From: Methylobacterium sp. Leaf125
GTDB taxonomy: Bacteria; Pseudomonadota; Alphaproteobacteria; Rhizobiales; Beijerinckiaceae
DNA: 64,000 bases
NCBI RefSeq assembly: GCF_001423085.1
Contig: NZ_LMNU01000012.1
Span: 63,091 to 127,090, forward strand
Direction of reading: 5' to 3'
Part shown: in pieces, positions 18,130 through 30,424 of the stretch
Layout of the letters: each line of letters begins with the position of its first letter
How positions within the stretch are numbered: the first letter of the stretch is position 1
Notes under the pieces: generated by a model
Database searches by the model: none
The model's input: only the letters and a program-made list of their open reading frames with translations
Told to the model about the DNA's origin: nothing
Program-made: the position numbers and the translations under genes

Positions 18130-19449
18130 TCAGGCGTCGAGCAGGTCCGCGAAATGCCGGATCAGCCGCCGTCCGACCTCGTCCTTGTCGAGGGTCGGCC
18201 AGGTCTCGACGGTGCCGTCGCGCCGGACCAGATGGACGGTATTGGCGGTGCCGCCCATCACGCCACCGGCCGGCGACACGTCGTTGGCGACGATGAGGTC
18301 GCAACCCTTCCGGGCGATCTTGGCGCGGGCGTTGTCGAGGACCCTGTCGGTCTCCGCCGCGAAGCCGACGACGAGGCGGGGCCGCCCAACCGGACGTCCG
18401 GCGATGGTGGCAAGGATGTCGGGGTTCTCGACCAGGGCCAGGGGCGCCGGCGCGGTACCGTCCTTCTTGATCTTGGATCCGCGCGTCTCGGCCGGTCGCC
18501 AGTCGCCGACGGCGGCGGCGAAGATGGCGAGGTCGGCGGGGAGGGCGGCTTCGACCGCCGCCAGCATCGCGCGCGCCGTCTCCACCGCCACCACCTGAAC
18601 GCCGGGCGGATCAGGGATCGCCACCGGCCCGGACACCAGGGTGACCGTCGCGCCGGCAGCGGCGGCCGCGGCCGCGATGGCGTGGCCCTGGCGCCCGGAC
18701 GAGCGGTTGGCGAGGTAGCGCACCGGGTCGATCGGCTCGTGGGTCGGTCCGGAGGTCACGAGCACGCGCCGACCGGCCAAGGGACCGGCCAAGAAGCCGG
18801 CCAAGGGACTGGCCAGAGGGCCGGCCAAGGGGCCGGACGCCGCCTCGGCGGTCTGGTCGCGTCCCGCCAGGAAGCCGAAGCCGGAGGCCGGACGGGCCTG
18901 TTCCAGCATCGCCTCCACCGCGTCGGCAATCTCGGTGGGCTCGGCCAGGCGGCCGGGCCCGAACTCGGCCTCGGCCATGGCGCCGTCATTGGGACCGACG
19001 ACGTGGACGCCGTCGCCGCGCAGGGTGGCGAGATTGCGCTGCGTCGCAGGGTGCTGCCACATCCGCACGTTCATGGCGGGCGCGATCAGGATCGGCAGGG
19101 TCGTGGCCAGCAGCACCGTGGCGGCGAGGTCGGACGAATCGCCCGTGGCCATGCGGGCCATCAGGCTCGCCGTCGCGGGTGCGACCACGATGGCGTCGGC
19201 ATCGCGCGCCAGCTTGATGTGACCGATATCGGCCTCCTCGGCCCGGTCGAACAAGTCCGTATGGGCGCGTTCGCCGGCGAGCGCCGCCGCCGCCAGGGGC
19301 GTCACGAATTCCTGGGCGCCCTTGGTCAGGAGCGGGCGCACCTGCGCCCCCCGCTCCCGCAGGCGCCGGATCAGGTCGAGCGCCTTGTAGGCGGCGATGC
19401 CGCCCCCGATGACGAGGAGGATACGGCGGTTCTGAAGCGGGCGGGTCAT
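18130..19449 (-). CDS. coaBC: Bifunctional phosphopantothenoylcysteine decarboxylase/phosphopantothenate-cysteine ligase
   Basis: A 439-residue CoaBC, which makes 4'-phosphopantetheine for coenzyme A. The N-terminal FMN decarboxylase domain has LLVIGGGIAAYKALDLIRRL, the conserved catalytic-loop PAMNVRMWQHPA and the GDSSDLAA region. The C-terminal CTP-dependent ligase starts RRVLVTSGPTHEPIDPVRYL and includes AAAVGDWRPA and FAAETDR. Between the two domains lies a linker of five Pro-Leu-Ala-Gly-like tetrapeptides encoded by 12-bp repeats. ATG at 19449 follows the divergent end of the longer open frame that belongs to ubiB in another frame. It follows ubiB by 47 bases on the same strand. Confidence 0.95.
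   Translation of the reverse strand: MTRPLQNRRILLVIGGGIAAYKALDLIRRLRERGAQVRPLLTKGAQEFVTPLAAAALAGERAHTDLFDRAEEADIGHIKLARDADAIVVAPATASLMARMATGDSSDLAATVLLATTLPILIAPAMNVRMWQHPATQRNLATLRGDGVHVVGPNDGAMAEAEFGPGRLAEPTEIADAVEAMLEQARPASGFGFLAGRDQTAEAASGPLAGPLASPLAGFLAGPLAGRRVLVTSGPTHEPIDPVRYLANRSSGRQGHAIAAAAAAAGATVTLVSGPVAIPDPPGVQVVAVETARAMLAAVEAALPADLAIFAAAVGDWRPAETRGSKIKKDGTAPAPLALVENPDILATIAGRPVGRPRLVVGFAAETDRVLDNARAKIARKGCDLIVANDVSPAGGVMGGTANTVHLVRRDGTVETWPTLDKDEVGRRLIRHFADLLDA
18773..18832. repeat. Five 12-bp tandem repeats in coaBC
   Basis: Five head-to-tail units close to CCGGCCAAGGGA (18773, 18785, 18797, 18809, 18821) encode a P-L-A-G type linker between the CoaC and CoaB domains. The copies differ by one to four bases. 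Confidence 0.85.
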
Positions 19450-19496
19450 GGTCGAACCCCTCGGGAGGCGAGCCTGACGGATCGTTGCGGGGCAGG

Positions 19497-21053
19497 CTAA
19501 CGGAACGCCATCACCAGCGCACCGATGGCGATGCCCCAGAGGGCGACCGTCGACCAGATCGCGCGCTTGCGCTCCGCCCGGGCGAAGACGTCGAGACGGC
19601 CGGCCTCGCTGGAGCCCGTCTCGTCGAGGCGCACCAGGATGCGGCGCAGGCGCTGGGCGAGGTCGGGAAGGTCCGAGACGACGTCCGTGATGGTGAGGGC
19701 CGCGCGGCCGAGGCTCTCGACCCGGCCCACCGGCCCGAGGTTTCGGGCGATCCACGAGCGCACCACGGGCTCGGCGCCGGTCCACATGTCGAGCTGCGGA
19801 TCGAGGGAGCGGGCGACGCCCTCGACCACCACCATGGTCTTCTGCAGCATCACCAGTTCGGTGCGGGTGCTCATGTCGAACAGGGCGGTGATGTCGAACA
19901 GCAGGGTGAGCACCCTGGCCATCGAGATCTCGTCGGCCTTGCGCTGGTGGATCGGCTCGCCGATCGCCCGGATCGCCTGGGCGAAATCCTCGACCGAATG
20001 GTGCGCCGGCACGTAGCCGGCCTCGAAATGCACCTGGGCCACGCGCTTGTAGTCGCGCAGGATGAAGCCCAGCAGGATCTCGGCGAGGAAGCGCCGCTCC
20101 ATGTGCCCGAGGCGGCCCATGATGCCGAAATCGACCGCCACCAGGGTCCCGGTCGGATCGACGAACAGGTTCCCGGGATGCATGTCGGCGTGGAAGAAGC
20201 CGTCCCGGATGGCGTGGCGCAGGAAGGACTGGATCACCGCCCGGCCGAGGGCCTTGGGGTCGTGCCCGGCCGCCACGATGGCGGCGCGGTCGTTCAGGCG
20301 GATGCCCTCGATCCATTCGCTGGCGAGCACGTCGCGGGCGGTCAGCTCCCAGTCGGGCTTCGGCACGCGGAAATCCGCGTCGTTCTTCGTGTTCTGGGCG
20401 AGCTCGGACATCGCGGCCGCTTCGAGCCGGAAATCCATCTCCATCATCACCGAGCGGGCGAGGATCTCCACCACCTCGCGGGGGCGCAGGCGCTCCGCCT
20501 GGGGCGAGAGCGCGTGGACCACGCGGGCCATGAAGCGCATGACCTGGAGGTCGCGCTGGAAGCGCTCGCGCACGCCCGGGCGCATGATCTTGATCGCCAG
20601 GACGCGTTCGGTGCCGTCGAGGTCGAATAGATGGGCCTTGTGCACCTGCGCGATCGAGGCCGCCGCGATCGGCGGGCTGAACGAGACGAAGAGATGCGCC
20701 ACCGGCTTGCCCAGCGCCGCCTCGACGAGGCGGATCGCGGTCTCCTGCGGGAAGGGCGGGACACGGTCCTGCAGGGTCTCGAGGTCGCGCGCCGCCGCCA
20801 TGCCGACGATATCGGGCCGGGTGGCGAGGAACTGGCCGAACTTGACGTAGCTCGGCCCGAGGCGCGTCAGCGCGCGCTGGAGCGGGCCGGCGCCGACTCC
20901 CAGGCCGGGACGCTCCAGCATCCGGCCGATCCGCAGCACGAATCGGAGGTGCGGTGGCAGATCGGCGGAATTCACCAGCGCGAGCGCGCCCTCGCGGGCG
21001 AGCACGAAGCCGACATGCGCGCCCCGGATCAGGTGAACGACGGCGCCGAGCAT
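19497..21053 (-). CDS. ubiB: UbiB/ABC1-type atypical kinase for ubiquinone synthesis
   Basis: A 518-residue protein of the UbiB (2-polyprenylphenol 6-hydroxylase accessory, ABC1/ADCK) family. It has the KxGQ motif in YVKFGQFLATRPDI, the Ala-rich loop IAAASIAQVHKA, the catalytic-loop-like DGFFHADMHPGNLF and the metal-binding VDFGIMGRL. A C-terminal hydrophobic stretch (WSTVALWGIAIGALVMAF) anchors it in the membrane. UbiB supports ubiquinone assembly, probably by ATP-driven handling of lipid intermediates. It lies directly downstream of ubiE, an operon order seen in many proteobacteria. Confidence 0.95.
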   Translation of the reverse strand: MLGAVVHLIRGAHVGFVLAREGALALVNSADLPPHLRFVLRIGRMLERPGLGVGAGPLQRALTRLGPSYVKFGQFLATRPDIVGMAAARDLETLQDRVPPFPQETAIRLVEAALGKPVAHLFVSFSPPIAAASIAQVHKAHLFDLDGTERVLAIKIMRPGVRERFQRDLQVMRFMARVVHALSPQAERLRPREVVEILARSVMMEMDFRLEAAAMSELAQNTKNDADFRVPKPDWELTARDVLASEWIEGIRLNDRAAIVAAGHDPKALGRAVIQSFLRHAIRDGFFHADMHPGNLFVDPTGTLVAVDFGIMGRLGHMERRFLAEILLGFILRDYKRVAQVHFEAGYVPAHHSVEDFAQAIRAIGEPIHQRKADEISMARVLTLLFDITALFDMSTRTELVMLQKTMVVVEGVARSLDPQLDMWTGAEPVVRSWIARNLGPVGRVESLGRAALTITDVVSDLPDLAQRLRRILVRLDETGSSEAGRLDVFARAERKRAIWSTVALWGIAIGALVMAFR

Positions 21054-21084
21054 CAGGCGGCCCGCGTCGTGACGAGACCCACGG

Positions 21085-21840
21085 TCACGAGACCTTCCAG
21101 CCCGAATGGATCGCGACGATGCCGCCCGTGAGGGCGCGGTGGCTGACGTGGCGGAAGCCCGCCGCCTCGATCATCCCGGCAAAGCGCCCGGGGGAGGGGA
21201 ACTTGCGGATCGATTCCACGAGGTAGCGGTAGGAATCGGCGTCGCCGGCCACGCGTGCGCCGAGGCGCGGGATCACGTGGAACGAGTAGGCGTCGTAGAT
21301 CCGGTCGAGCACCGGGAGATCGACCTTCGAGAATTCGAGGCACAGGAACCGTCCGCCGGGCTTCAGCACCCGGTGCGCCTCCGCGAGCGCCTTGTCGATC
21401 CGGGGCACGTTCCGGATGCCGAAGGCGATGGTGTAGGCGTCGAACTGCTCCGCCGGGAGCGGCAGGGCCTCGGCATTGGCCGTGACGAAGTCGATGCGCC
21501 CGGTGAAGCGGTCGCCCGCCCGCTCGGCACCCACCCGGAGCATCGCCTCGTTGATGTCGAGCACGGTGGTGTGCGTCGCGGGGCCGCCGGCCTCCAGGGC
21601 GCGGAACGCGATGTCGGCGGTGCCGCCGGCCACGTCGAGGTGCCGGAAGGGCCGGTTGCGCGGGGGCCGCAGCATCGAGATCAGGTGCGACTTCCAGGCC
21701 CGGTGCAGCCCGCCCGACATCAGGTCGTTCATGAGGTCGTAGCGCTTGGCGACCGAACGGAACACGTCGTCGACGCGGCCCTGCTTCTCGTCGAGCGCGA
21801 CGCTCTCGAAGCCGAAATCAGTGGTCTCGTCGGTGGCCAT
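21085..21840 (-). CDS. ubiE: Demethylmenaquinol/2-polyprenylbenzoquinol C-methyltransferase
   Basis: A 251-residue SAM-dependent methyltransferase with the UbiE signatures [19 protein letters not shown], the SAM motif [15 protein letters not shown], the second motif [13 protein letters not shown] and [14 protein letters not shown]. It adds the C-methyl group in ubiquinone synthesis. Three in-frame ATGs stand close together (21864, 21852, 21840); the last two each follow GGAGA in a duplicated 12-base unit. 21840 is chosen since it best matches the family length; 21852 is equally feasible. The gene starts the ubiE-ubiB-coaBC run. Confidence 0.94.
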   Translation of the reverse strand: MATDETTDFGFESVALDEKQGRVDDVFRSVAKRYDLMNDLMSGGLHRAWKSHLISMLRPPRNRPFRHLDVAGGTADIAFRALEAGGPATHTTVLDINEAMLRVGAERAGDRFTGRIDFVTANAEALPLPAEQFDAYTIAFGIRNVPRIDKALAEAHRVLKPGGRFLCLEFSKVDLPVLDRIYDAYSFHVIPRLGARVAGDADSYRYLVESIRKFPSPGRFAGMIEAAGFRHVSHRALTGGIVAIHSGWKVS

Positions 21841-21922
21841 GGGCGTCTCCATGGCCGTCTCCATAGCGAAGCCGTGCCGAGAGTGCCATCTGGCTCGATC
21901 GCGCAGGTCGCGTTCTCCCGAA

Positions 21923-22543
21923 CTACGCGGCCGCTCGGCGGACGGGATCGGCCGGCTGATACAGACCCAGATCGTCCCAGGTGTTCCGGCCCTGCGCCTC
22001 CTGCGCCTGGCGGAACAGCACCGTGCGCATCGCATCCGCCTCGGCCGAGTCGAGATTGTTGCCCGCCTTGATCACCGTGGCCAGCGACAGCCCGAGCCGA
22101 TCGAGGCCGAGCGCCTTCTCGATGAGGCCGACCAGCATGTCCGCGGTCTTCTCCTGCTTCAGCACCGCGACGGTGTCGGCGTCGAGATGCAGGCGCCGGG
22201 CGAAATCGTCGACCCTGTTCGGATCGTCCGGATCGGCCTTCAGCGCGGTGAAGGCATCCTCGACCGCTGCCATGAAGCTCGATTGCGTGGCGTAGGCACC
22301 GCGTTCGATGCCGAACACCTGCCCGACGCGGTTCAGGAACGCGACCATCTCCTTCAGGGGGTTCGGTTGATTCACGCCGAAGAGGGCGGCGCTGGCCTCC
22401 GCCTCGGTGCGCCGCGTTCCGGGTTCCTCGGAGGGCGACGGCAGGCGGGTTCGAATGAGGTCCGGCGTTCCGGCCGACGTCGGTGCGGACGATTGCCGCA
22501 GCAGGGTCAGAGCCGTCACCCCAGGACGCGTGGATAAGATCAC
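21923..22543 (-). CDS. Conserved hypothetical protein
   Basis: A 206-residue soluble protein without a recognised domain. The first 70 residues are Ser/Thr/Pro-rich and probably disordered. The rest is helical, with segments [37 protein letters not shown] and [20 protein letters not shown]. No signal peptide or membrane segment is seen. A GTG start at 22543 with GGGAG 8 bases upstream is preferred to an ATG at 22618. It lies upstream of ubiE on the same strand and divergent from mutM. Function cannot be assigned. Confidence 0.7.
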   Translation of the reverse strand: MILSTRPGVTALTLLRQSSAPTSAGTPDLIRTRLPSPSEEPGTRRTEAEASAALFGVNQPNPLKEMVAFLNRVGQVFGIERGAYATQSSFMAAVEDAFTALKADPDDPNRVDDFARRLHLDADTVAVLKQEKTADMLVGLIEKALGLDRLGLSLATVIKAGNNLDSAEADAMRTVLFRQAQEAQGRNTWDDLGLYQPADPVRRAAA

Positions 22544-22760
22544 TTCGCTGCTCCCGACATCAGGACCGTCGCCGAAATCGGGTTCGGCGATCGGTGAGCA
22601 CAGAGAGCACGAACCCACTGATATTCCGTTAAACTCTGGGTTGCATCTTTACGCCTGCACGGGTGCGGCGCCTTCGTCGATCGCTGCACGTCCCCATGGC
22701 TGGCAGCCGCGGACATGCCCATCTGGAGGGACAGCGTCGCCGAGAGCGAGAAAGGGCGTC

Positions 22761-23660
22761 ATGCCGGAGCTTCCCGAAGTCGAGACTGTCCGTCAGGGCT
22801 TGCTGCCCGCCGTGGTCGGCGCGCGCTTCAGCCGGGTCATTCTCCGGCGCGCGAACCTGCGCTTCCCGTTTCCGGACCGCTTCGCGGAGCGCCTGGAGGG
22901 CCGCACCGTGACGGATCTGGCGCGGCGGGCGAAGTACCTCACCGCCGGTCTCGATTCCGGCGAGACCCTCATCATGCATCTCGGCATGAGCGGGCGCTTC
23001 GACGTGGCCCTGCCCGACGGAAGTAACCTGTCGCCGGGGGACTTCTACCTCGAGGGGGCCCTCGGAAACGCCAAGCACGATCACGTCGTGATGGCGATGT
23101 CGAACGGGTGCACCGTGACCTACAACGACGTCCGGCGCTTCGGCTTCATGGACCTCGTTCCGACGCCCGCCCTGGCCGAGAGCCGGCATTTCGCCGGCAT
23201 GGGGATCGAGCCCCTGAGCGAGGCTCTGACCGCCGACGCCGTCGCTCGGCTGTTCCGCAACAAGATCACGCCGCTGAAGGCCGCTCTCCTGGACCAGCGC
23301 CTGATCGCCGGTCTGGGCAACATCTACGTCTGCGAGGCGCTGCACCGCGCGGGGCTCCACCCCGAGATGCGGGCGGGACAACTCGCGAAACCGGATGGGA
23401 CGCCGACGCCGAAGGCCCGGCGGCTGGCCAAGGTCATCGCTGAAGTTCTGACCGAGGCCGTGGCGGCCGGAGGATCGACCCTACGCGATTACGCCCATAC
23501 CGATGGTGGCAGCGGCGCGTTTCAACACGCATTCCGGGTCTATGACCGGGTCGGCCATCGCTGTGGAACACGGGGATGTACTGGCACGATCGAGCGGATC
23601 GTCCAATCCGGACGATCGACATTCTTTTGCGCGACTTGCCAGATCCGTCCGACAAAATAA
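22761..23660 (+). CDS. mutM: Formamidopyrimidine-DNA glycosylase (Fpg)
   Basis: A 299-residue Fpg. It begins [16 protein letters not shown]; after Met removal Pro2 is the catalytic nucleophile and Glu3 the acid. RRAKYL carries the conserved Lys, FMDLVP and [18 protein letters not shown] are in the helix-two-turn-helix region, and a C-terminal C4 zinc finger (CGTRGC ... CATC) is intact. It excises 8-oxoguanine and formamidopyrimidines and cleaves the strand by beta,delta-elimination. ATG at 22761 is fixed by the catalytic Pro2. Confidence 0.97.
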   Translation: MPELPEVETVRQGLLPAVVGARFSRVILRRANLRFPFPDRFAERLEGRTVTDLARRAKYLTAGLDSGETLIMHLGMSGRFDVALPDGSNLSPGDFYLEGALGNAKHDHVVMAMSNGCTVTYNDVRRFGFMDLVPTPALAESRHFAGMGIEPLSEALTADAVARLFRNKITPLKAALLDQRLIAGLGNIYVCEALHRAGLHPEMRAGQLAKPDGTPTPKARRLAKVIAEVLTEAVAAGGSTLRDYAHTDGGSGAFQHAFRVYDRVGHRCGTRGCTGTIERIVQSGRSTFFCATCQIRPTK

Positions 23661-23902
23661 CGGGGGATGAGATCGTGCCACCGCGTCATTCGGGAAATCC
23701 CGGCTCTGGCTCGTTAAAGCTCATTTGATAAATCGCTGCGAAGATGATGTTCGGCGAATGGGTCTTCGGTTCTTCGAAAGACTATCCGTCCAACTACACG
23801 ATGAGCGCTTTCAGCCCGATACAATCGGCTGGGCACGGCCCCCCTCGGAGGTGCCGAGCCTGACCGTTCGGGTTCGCCGGTCCGCTGGAATCCAGGGCAC
23901 GC

Positions 23903-25306
23903 ATGTACCCCAAAGCGAGCAACGAAGCCGAGCGCCTGAGGGCGCTGCAGGATCTCGATATCCTGCAGGCCGAGCCCGAACCGCACTTCGACGCCATCTG
24001 TCGCACGGCGGCGGCCCTGTTCGGCATGCCGATCTCCTACGTCTCGCTGATCGCGGCGAACCACCAGCAGTTCATGGCCAAGTGTGGCCTCGATCTCGAC
24101 GAGACCGGCCGCGAGGGCGCGTTCTGCAACTACGCCATCCTGTCGGACGACGTGTTCGTGGTGGAGGATGCCTGGGCGGATCCGCGCTTCCGCGAGAGCC
24201 CCCTGGTGATCAATCCGCCGCATGTCCGCTTCTATGCCGGCGCCCCCCTCCTCGCCGAAGCGGGGCTGCGGGTCGGCATCCTCTGCGTCCTCGACCAGGT
24301 GCCGCGCCAGTTCGCAGCGGAGGATCGCGCTCGGCTGCAGGATCTCGCCTCGGTCGTGGCGGCGCAGCTCAGCCTGCACCGGGCGAAGGCCAAGCTGCGG
24401 GAGCGGGAGGCGCATTATCGGCTCCTAGCCGAGAACAGCTCCGACATGGTGATCTGGGCGACCCTCGACACCGTGCGCCGCTACGTCTCGCCCGCCTCGG
24501 GCACCCTCCTGGGCTACGAGGCCGAGGAACTGATCGGCACCCGGCCCATGGACCAGGTCCATCCCGGCGATGCCGAGGCGTTCGGACGCCTCCTGGCCGA
24601 TCTCTGCGCGGAGCGCATCACCCGGGCGGTGTCGACCCAGCGCTACCGCCGCAAGGACGGCAACTGGATCTGGGTCGAGGTCAACTTCAACCTGACCTAC
24701 GATGCCGACAGTGAGCGTGCGACGGGCTACGTGGCCGCGGCGCGCGATATCAGCGCGCGCAAGGAGGCCGAGTTCCAGATCGCCCACATGGCCCGGCACG
24801 ACGCCCTGACGGACCTGGCGAACCGGACGCTGTTTCGCGAGCGCCTCGTCCAGGAACTCGCCATGAGCCAACGGCGCGGCGCCAGTTTCGCCGTCCTGTG
24901 TCTCGATCTCGATCGCTTCAAGTTCGTGAACGACACCCTCGGCCATCATGCCGGCGACATCCTGCTCCGAACGGTCGCCGCCCGACTTCGCGCCCTGGTC
25001 CGGTCCGAGGACACCGTCGCGCGGATCGGCGGGGACGAGTTCATGATCATCCAGACCGGGCCCGTGGTGGGCAGCAGCATCCGGACCCTGGCCCAGCGCC
25101 TGATCGAGGTCGTGTCCCAGCCGATCGACCTCGACGGCAGCAGCGTCACCGTCGGCGTGAGCGTCGGCGTCGCCATGGCGCCCCAGGACGGGACCGAGCC
25201 CGACCTGCTGTGCCGGAACGCCGACCTCGCCCTGTTCCGCGCCAAGGATGCCGGACGCAACACCTTCCGGCTCTACGAACCCGGGATGTGCTTCGGCGCG
25301 GCCTGA
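23903..25306 (+). CDS. GAF-PAS-GGDEF diguanylate cyclase
   Basis: A 467-residue sensor enzyme. Residues about 1-160 form a GAF domain (ALFGMPISYVSLIAANHQQF, then FYAGAPLLAEAGLRVGILCV). About 165-295 form a PAS domain with a PAC tail (YRRKDGNWIWVEV, GYVAAARDIS), and about 300-467 form the GGDEF cyclase. The active site GGDEF is intact at 376-380. An RxxD inhibitory site (Arg367-Asp370) stands five residues before it, so the enzyme should be inhibited by its product c-di-GMP. No EAL domain follows. It has no membrane segment, so the signal sensed is cytoplasmic. It is divergent from no neighbour and stands as a single gene. Confidence 0.92.
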   Translation: MYPKASNEAERLRALQDLDILQAEPEPHFDAICRTAAALFGMPISYVSLIAANHQQFMAKCGLDLDETGREGAFCNYAILSDDVFVVEDAWADPRFRESPLVINPPHVRFYAGAPLLAEAGLRVGILCVLDQVPRQFAAEDRARLQDLASVVAAQLSLHRAKAKLREREAHYRLLAENSSDMVIWATLDTVRRYVSPASGTLLGYEAEELIGTRPMDQVHPGDAEAFGRLLADLCAERITRAVSTQRYRRKDGNWIWVEVNFNLTYDADSERATGYVAAARDISARKEAEFQIAHMARHDALTDLANRTLFRERLVQELAMSQRRGASFAVLCLDLDRFKFVNDTLGHHAGDILLRTVAARLRALVRSEDTVARIGGDEFMIIQTGPVVGSSIRTLAQRLIEVVSQPIDLDGSSVTVGVSVGVAMAPQDGTEPDLLCRNADLALFRAKDAGRNTFRLYEPGMCFGAA

Positions 25307-25313
25307 CCCCGGT

Positions 25314-26048
25314 TCACCAGCCGCGGAGGTCGTCCCCGGTCGGCCGACGGCCCTGCGGGGTCAGCCCGTTGACGACCTGTGGCAGGGCCTGGGCCAGCTG
25401 CGACAGCAGGTCGTCGCGGTTCAGGCCGGTGCGCTGCTGAAGGGCGTTCACCGTGTCGGAGCCGAGGGCATCGGCCAGACGGGCGGGCGCCACCGGGCGG
25501 TTCTCGCCATGCCCGATCCAGGATTCCATGACGTCGCCGAGGCCGCCGCGCTGGAAGCGGTCGATCAGCCCATCGAGCCCGCCGCGGCCGTCCTGCGCCT
25601 CGTGATCGAGATGCGCGTAGGGACCCGCACCGGCACTCCGATCTCCCGGCGCCGAGGCGCGATCGCCCGGGCCGTCGAGCATCCCGGAGAGATCACTGAA
25701 GTCGCCCTCGCGTCCGGGCAGTGGCGGGGCGTCCTCACCCCGATCGCGACCGTAGCCCGGCTCCGGACCACGGTCCTGGCCGAAGCCGCCGAGATCGCCG
25801 TCGTCATCGCCGCGGGGTGCACGGGTTCCACCATGGTGGCCGCCGCCCAGCAGGTCGCCGAGACCGCCGGCGCCCTTCGACATCAGCAGCATCAGGAGAG
25901 CCTGGACGATCGGCGACATCGCGCCGCCGAGCATACCTCCGCCTTGCCCGCCACCCTGGCCACCACTTGGGCCGCCCCGCTCGGGCTCGCGGCCGCCCCC
26001 GAGCACCTGTCCGAGAACGCCGCCGATGACTTGATCGAGCAGACCCAT
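25314..26048 (-). CDS. YidB-like DUF937 family protein
   Basis: A 244-residue protein. The start MGLLDQVIGGVLGQVLGGG and the later segment DVMESWIGHGENRPVAPARL with LGSDTVNALQQRTGLNRDDLLSQLA match YidB/DUF937 proteins. The middle (about 20-140) is glycine-rich and charged, with low complexity, and is probably disordered. YidB-type proteins have no firm function. Its stop is 8 bases from the stop of the convergent diguanylate cyclase gene. Confidence 0.8.
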   Translation of the reverse strand: MGLLDQVIGGVLGQVLGGGREPERGGPSGGQGGGQGGGMLGGAMSPIVQALLMLLMSKGAGGLGDLLGGGHHGGTRAPRGDDDGDLGGFGQDRGPEPGYGRDRGEDAPPLPGREGDFSDLSGMLDGPGDRASAPGDRSAGAGPYAHLDHEAQDGRGGLDGLIDRFQRGGLGDVMESWIGHGENRPVAPARLADALGSDTVNALQQRTGLNRDDLLSQLAQALPQVVNGLTPQGRRPTGDDLRGW

Positions 26049-26098
26049 ATGCGCTTCTCCCCTGTGTCGATGAACGGTTGCGACGGCGCGCCGAAACC

Positions 26099-26482
26099 CT
26101 AGTCGCGGCGCGTTCCGCCCGTGCCCGCGCGATCCTTCGCCGGAAGGTGATCCAGCGGGTTCGTGCGGGCACCGGACTTCGCGTCCGACGCGGTGACGGC
26201 GGTGGTGGCGGAGATCGCCTTCGGCGGCGCGACCTGACCGGTGGGCCGCTCGGCGGCGCCGGTGGCGGCGTCACGGCCGGGCAGGGTGCCGGGCGTCGGC
26301 TGGTCGTTGGGATTTGCGGCCGTCTGCGCCGAGGCCGGACGCAGGCTCACGGGCCCGACGAGCAGGCCGGCGGCGCCGGAGAGGGCGAGGCCCGACAGGA
26401 ACAAGGCGGTGACCGCACCGCCGGCGCGGGGCCGGAAGGCCGGGCGGCAGGCGCCGGCGTGGGGCGAGGAGGTCTGGATCAC
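26099..26482 (-). CDS. Hypothetical secreted or membrane-anchored protein
   Basis: A 127-residue frame from GTG at 26482, with a GGAGC site about 9 bases upstream. It starts with a basic stretch, then a hydrophobic segment (AVTALFLSGLALSGAAGLLVG) ending PASAQT, which looks like a signal peptide with an Ala-x-Ala cleavage site. The remaining 75 residues are Ala/Thr/Pro-rich without known motifs. The longer in-frame extension to 27664 is sequence antisense to uvrB in another frame and is not used. It lies between uvrB and the YidB-like gene on the same strand. Function unknown. Confidence 0.55.
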   Translation of the reverse strand: MIQTSSPHAGACRPAFRPRAGGAVTALFLSGLALSGAAGLLVGPVSLRPASAQTAANPNDQPTPGTLPGRDAATGAAERPTGQVAPPKAISATTAVTASDAKSGARTNPLDHLPAKDRAGTGGTRRD

Positions 26483-26586
26483 GGGACAGGCTCCGGATGC
26501 GAGGGGACGTCTGTTCCCGAACCAAGCCCCGCCGCCGCCGATGGGTTCCGGCCCGCGGACGCGCAAACGGGAGGGGTCCGTCGCGA

Positions 26587-29478
<2,892 letters not shown>

Positions 29479-29795
29479 GCTGCAAGTATGGTTTCTAGCG
29501 GCCGCTTGGAAAAGGGTACGCCGCAACCGGATGTTACGCGCCGGTTGATCCGCCGAGGCGGGAAACGCCGCACGGGGCGATTTATCGCGCCTCGCGCGCC
29601 AGGTCGGGAGTCGCGTTCGGTCCGCGACGTGGCGGCCCGCTTCGGATCGCACGCCTTCCCGAAATCGTCGACGGCCTCAGAGGCCGGCTTCCCCCTGCTG
29701 CAAGATTCAACGCACGGCTTCCTCGACACTGGCGCCCGTAAAGCTAGGTTTCGCGCAGGACCGACGCCGTAACGTATTCCAGACGGGACAGATCG
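29479..29795. other. Intergenic region between divergent uvrB and ankyrin genes
   Basis: About 317 bases separate two divergently transcribed genes, so promoters for both should lie here. No clear -35/-10 pair, no alphaproteobacterial LexA motif (GTTC-N7-GTTC) and no RNA gene could be recognised. Open frames crossing it are extensions of uvrB. Confidence 0.4.
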
Positions 29796-30353
29796 ATGGA
29801 CCCCGACACGTCACCGAAACCTGAGACCGCGCCGAAACCCGAGCTCGACGCCGACACCTTGGCCTTCGCCGCCCGGGTCTTCCAGTACGCCCGCATGGGC
29901 CACGCGGAGGAGCTCGCGGAGCTGTTCGGGCAGGGCCTGCCGGCGAACCTGCGCAACGACAAGGGCGACAGCCTGCTGATGCTCGCCGCCTATAACGGAC
30001 AGGCCGAGGCGACGCGGGTGATCCTCGAGGCCGGCGGCGACCCCGAACTCGCCAACGACCGGGGCCAGACACCGCTGGCCGGCGCCGCGTTCAAGGGCGA
30101 CAGGGACATTGCCAACCTGCTCCTCGCCCACGGCGCAGCGGTCGACGGTACGGGAACGGGCAGCCGCACGGCCCTGATGACCGCGGCGATGTTCAACCGC
30201 ACCGAGATGGTCGCGCTGTTGCTCGCCCACGGGGCCGACCCGGACAGGCGGGATGGCGCCGGCCAGACCGCCGCCGCCCTGGCGGACTCCATGGGGGCGG
30301 CCGACACGCCCGCGCAGCTCGCCGGGGCGAAGCGCCCGGGCACCACCGGCTGA
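29796..30353 (+). CDS. Ankyrin repeat protein
   Basis: A 185-residue cytoplasmic protein. A charged, Pro-rich start (about 25 residues) is followed by four ankyrin repeats: KGDSLLMLAAYNGQAEATRV, RGQTPLAGAAFKGDRDIANL, SRTALMTAAMFNRTEMVALL and a degenerate last one (AGQTAAALADSMG). Ankyrin proteins bind other proteins; partner unknown. It has no signal peptide. It lies 71 bases before the PQQ-type dehydrogenase gene on the same strand. Confidence 0.88.
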   Translation: MDPDTSPKPETAPKPELDADTLAFAARVFQYARMGHAEELAELFGQGLPANLRNDKGDSLLMLAAYNGQAEATRVILEAGGDPELANDRGQTPLAGAAFKGDRDIANLLLAHGAAVDGTGTGSRTALMTAAMFNRTEMVALLLAHGADPDRRDGAGQTAAALADSMGAADTPAQLAGAKRPGTTG

Positions 30354-30424
30354 GCCGGAACGTTCCCGTCCCACGATCTGCTGCGGATCGCCCGGCCACG
30401 GGGCGACCGCGACGAGGAAAGCTC

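Noticed and set aside
19497..20316. A 728-codon frame joining coaBC to upstream sequence
   Set aside because: Residues before MTRPLQNRR are out-of-frame ubiB sequence. CoaBC begins at 19449.
29479..29700. SOS (LexA) box before uvrB
   Set aside because: A search by eye for GTTC-N7-GTTC or GAAC-N7-GAAC found single half-sites only.
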